From the NCBI GenBank assembly GCA_003972865.1, contig QOAX01000140.1, positions 1 to 13,962 on the forward strand: a stretch of DNA of 13,962 bases, given 5' to 3'. Under the pieces are notes generated by a model that was not told the DNA's origin, made no database searches, and saw only the letters and a program-made list of their open reading frames with translations. Origin of the DNA: Verrucomicrobiota bacterium. GTDB taxonomy: Bacteria > Verrucomicrobiota > Verrucomicrobiia > Limisphaerales > UBA1096. A program made the translations under genes and the position numbers. Positions 12,020 to 13,962 of the stretch are shown here, in pieces (positions within the stretch are counted from its first letter, which is position 1; each line of letters begins with the position of its first letter).

Positions 12020-13399
12020 TCAGTAGTCGAAAAAGGTCAGGTAGCACTCGCCGCGAGCCTCACGAAGGAGCATCAGCGCAAATTCGCTTGCGTGATAGTC
12101 GCCCCACATCGAGCTTTCACCACAGGGAATCTTCCGGCCGCGCGGGATGTAGTCCCAACCATTGGGCCGATGATAAATCGAGTGCAAAACCAAGCCCTGA
12201 TGTTTGGCGCTCGTGGAGAGGTACGGCTCCTGAAGCAACGTGTTCGCGATGGTCAAGCCGGCCTGTCGATAACGGGTGCCGTCGGCTTTTTTGCCGCTGT
12301 TTTTCAAGTAGTTGCCCAAGCGAACCAAGCCCTGAGCCGCGATCGCCGCCGCGGAGGAGTCGACCGGCTCAAAGTCGTTTTTTGGATTCGAGCGCTTGGC
12401 CAAGTAGTTGCCCAATCGGTGCAGTTGCGGCGCGCCAGTGTCCCAAGCGGGAACGCCATCGGTGCAACTGTTCTCGATATAAAAATCGGCTGTGGCGGTG
12501 GCCGCTTTCAGCAGCATGGCGTTCAATTTACGCCGACCGCCGAGCAGCTTGAGCGCGGCATCCGTTAGCGTGCGGAAAAACTCGAGTTGCTCGGCGTAGC
12601 CGCAGACCGCCCAAGCCAGACCGCGCGTCCACGTGCTGAACGGGGAGTAACCCTGCTGCGAGTTCGGGCAGCGGTAGCTGCCGTCGTTCAGGTTAAAAAT
12701 ACTCTCGTGCGCCGTGCGGCCTCGAAGATCGTACGCGTCCCGGCCTTTGCCGTAAAAAACGCCGTACGTCGCCGTCGCTTGGGCGTGCTGCACCAGTCGC
12801 TCAAGCAGCGAAATCTTCCGATCCCTCTCGCCCATCAGCGCGTGGCCAAGCTGATGCGCCACGGCGAGCGATCGCAGCGAACGGATCGTGTCGATGAACA
12901 GCGAGTGCGGACCGTTGAACGAGTAAATGTAGCCGCCGCCGGGAATATCCGTCCAGCGCGCCGCCTGCACTGCGCCGGAGACCTTGATCGCCAACTCGTA
13001 GAAATCCATCTCGCGCGGATCGTGGGCGATCTTCCCCTCGCGCATGAGCCGGCGGAGGTTGCCGTAGGTCGAGACGTTGTTGAAGCCGTGATCGTGCACG
13101 CCGATGTGCGACACGTGCGTGGCCATGTGCTTCACCGTACCGTTGCGTCCGATCTTCAAAAACCGCTCGTCGCCGGTGGCGTCGTACTGCAGCACCGCCG
13201 AGCCGAACTGAAAGCCCTGCGTCCACTCGGTCCAACCGCGCGTCGTGTATTGGCCCTTCACGGTGGACACCGGCGCGCCCTTCGACACGCGCCAGCTCTT
13301 TTGAATGGATAAAATCTTTTGTCCCGACAGGTCAAAAAATCGCTCCAGCTTGGGAACAAGCTTCTGCGGGGTCAGCCTGTGGTCAATCTTGATGGCCAT
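12020..13399 (-). CDS. GH88-like protein, unsaturated glucuronyl hydrolase relative
   Basis: The 459-residue protein has the pattern of an (alpha/alpha)6-barrel unsaturated glucuronyl hydrolase. It has WTEWTQGFQFGSAV (56-69) followed by TGDERF, HDHGFNN with Asp103 (102-108), and SLFIDTIRSL with Asp170 (166-175). Further on are DSSAAAIAA and the late GDYHASEFALML segment. The two aspartates correspond in context to the catalytic Asp88 and Asp149 of the Bacillus GL1 enzyme. GH88 enzymes hydrate and cleave the unsaturated uronic acid left by polysaccharide lyases. The sequence is divergent, with no signal peptide, so it should act in the cytoplasm on imported oligosaccharides. ATG 13399 lies 3 bases after the dehydrogenase stop, which suggests one transcript. 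No lyase or transporter is in the window, so the substrate is unknown. A palindrome copy codes for Leu-Ala-Lys-Arg. Confidence 0.8.
   Translation of the reverse strand: MAIKIDHRLTPQKLVPKLERFFDLSGQKILSIQKSWRVSKGAPVSTVKGQYTTRGWTEWTQGFQFGSAVLQYDATGDERFLKIGRNGTVKHMATHVSHIGVHDHGFNNVSTYGNLRRLMREGKIAHDPREMDFYELAIKVSGAVQAARWTDIPGGGYIYSFNGPHSLFIDTIRSLRSLAVAHQLGHALMGERDRKISLLERLVQHAQATATYGVFYGKGRDAYDLRGRTAHESIFNLNDGSYRCPNSQQGYSPFSTWTRGLAWAVCGYAEQLEFFRTLTDAALKLLGGRRKLNAMLLKAATATADFYIENSCTDGVPAWDTGAPQLHRLGNYLAKRSNPKNDFEPVDSSAAAIAAQGLVRLGNYLKNSGKKADGTRYRQAGLTIANTLLQEPYLSTSAKHQGLVLHSIYHRPNGWDYIPRGRKIPCGESSMWGDYHASEFALMLLREARGECYLTFFDY
12393..12404. repeat. Palindrome, one full half plus core (CGCTTGGCCAAG)
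   Basis: This copy in the GH88-like gene is read TTG GCC AAG CGC (Leu-Ala-Lys-Arg) on the minus strand. Confidence 0.9.
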
Positions 13400-13402
13400 G
13401 GT

Positions 13403-13962
13403 TTAAAGTTTGCGGACGTTGAAGCCGCCGTCCACGTTGAACACCTCGCCGGTGGTGAACGGAAAATAATCGTGCGCCAACGCCACGACCGCCTTGCCGA
13501 CATCGCCTGGCTCGCCCCAGCGGCGGATCGGCGCCATTCCGTCGGCGATCAGCTTGTCGTATTTTTCCCGCACCGGCGCGGTCATGTCGGAGGCGATCAC
13601 GCCGGGGCAAACTTCGTACACGTTAATGCCGTGATCAGCCAGGCGCGCGGCGAACAGCTTGGTCACCATCCCCAAGCCGGCCTTGGCCACGCAGTAGTCG
13701 CCGCGATTGGTCGAGACGGCGTGGGCGCTGACGGAGGAGATGTTGATGATTTTCGGGCGACGTTCGGCGTCGGCTTCGGTCTGCTCGACCATCCAGCGAG
13801 CAGCGAGTTGGCAGAGAAAAAACGGCCCCTTCAAATTGATCGCCATTAGAGCATCCCAGTTTTCCTCGGTGGCATCGAGCAGATCGGCGCGGCCAATGGA
13901 AGTGATGCCGGCGTTGTTGACGAGCAGATCGAGCCGGCCAAGCGAGTCGCGGGTGAACTCGA
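13403..13962 (-). CDS. Short-chain dehydrogenase/reductase, N-terminus beyond the window
   Basis: The reading frame enters from the right edge and ends at TAA 13405-13403. The visible C-terminal 186 residues contain the SDR motif LLVNNAG, the catalytic serine in INISSVSA, the YCVAK active-site motif (YxxxK) and PGVIASDM. The family-typical C-terminal TGEVFNVDGG is also present. The glycine-rich cofactor loop lies outside. SDRs of this type oxidise or reduce sugar acids, 3-oxoacyl groups or other alcohols with NAD(P). Its position 3 bases before the GH88-like gene suggests a role in uronate or ketosugar metabolism, in the manner of KduD, but the sequence does not decide this. An internal ATG at 13846 is not the start, since NNAG lies upstream of it in frame. 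Confidence 0.92.
   Translation of the reverse strand, partial: EFTRDSLGRLDLLVNNAGITSIGRADLLDATEENWDALMAINLKGPFFLCQLAARWMVEQTEADAERRPKIINISSVSAHAVSTNRGDYCVAKAGLGMVTKLFAARLADHGINVYEVCPGVIASDMTAPVREKYDKLIADGMAPIRRWGEPGDVGKAVVALAHDYFPFTTGEVFNVDGGFNVRKL

Noticed and set aside
1139..12404. CRISPR array or tandem repeat explanation for the recurring motif
   Set aside because: Copies are scattered hundreds to thousands of bases apart, lie within genes and have no regular spacing or shared flanks.
12587..13312. 241-codon open frame on the plus strand
   Set aside because: It is antisense to the GH88-like gene and rich in Arg, Val and Ala with no recognisable motif.
13403..13846. SDR starting at ATG 13846
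   Set aside because: The NNAG motif and further conserved sequence lie upstream in the same frame and run to the window edge, so the gene is cut, not short.

Overview
The window looks like a chromosomal piece of a GC-rich bacterium (about 60% GC judged by eye), most likely from the PVC superphylum and perhaps Verrucomicrobiota. That placement is an inference from the style of the DnaK and NusA proteins, an unrecognised membrane protein and the catabolic genes at the right. No rRNA or tRNA is present to settle it. There is no insertion sequence, CRISPR array or phage gene.

Left part (1-1649). The 5' end of dnaK runs leftward off the edge, starting at 278. Upstream of it on the same strand is an unrecognised four-helix membrane protein (498-1373). 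A 276-base divergent region with several inverted repeats separates that gene from nusA.

Centre (1650-9433, plus strand). This is a tightly packed translation and RNA operon: nusA, infB, rbfA, an nrnA-type DHH phosphoesterase, truB, ribF and a moxR-type AAA+ ATPase. The nrnA/truB and truB/ribF pairs overlap by 4 bases and rbfA/nrnA by 35. rimP is not in its usual place before nusA, and rpsO/pnp do not follow ribF. After moxR comes a start-less coding fragment (9435-9557) that resembles the tail of a CBS-domain protein.

Right part (9554-13962, minus strand). Four closely spaced genes are read leftward: a short-chain dehydrogenase (cut by the edge), a GH88-like unsaturated-glucuronyl-hydrolase relative, an Old Yellow Enzyme-type oxidoreductase and an EgtD-family methyltransferase. 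The first three suggest uronate or oligosaccharide catabolism. The methyltransferase has an altered substrate pocket.

The most striking feature is not a gene. A palindrome, CGCTTGGCCAAGCG, recurs across the window: four exact 14-mers, nine copies of the 10-base core, twelve of the 8-base core and about thirty 7-base half-sites. It falls in all three reading frames of unrelated genes on both strands and also in intergenic DNA. This suggests the DNA word itself is maintained, comparable in kind to HIP1 of cyanobacteria or to DNA uptake sequences. Most gene starts also lack a Shine-Dalgarno sequence.
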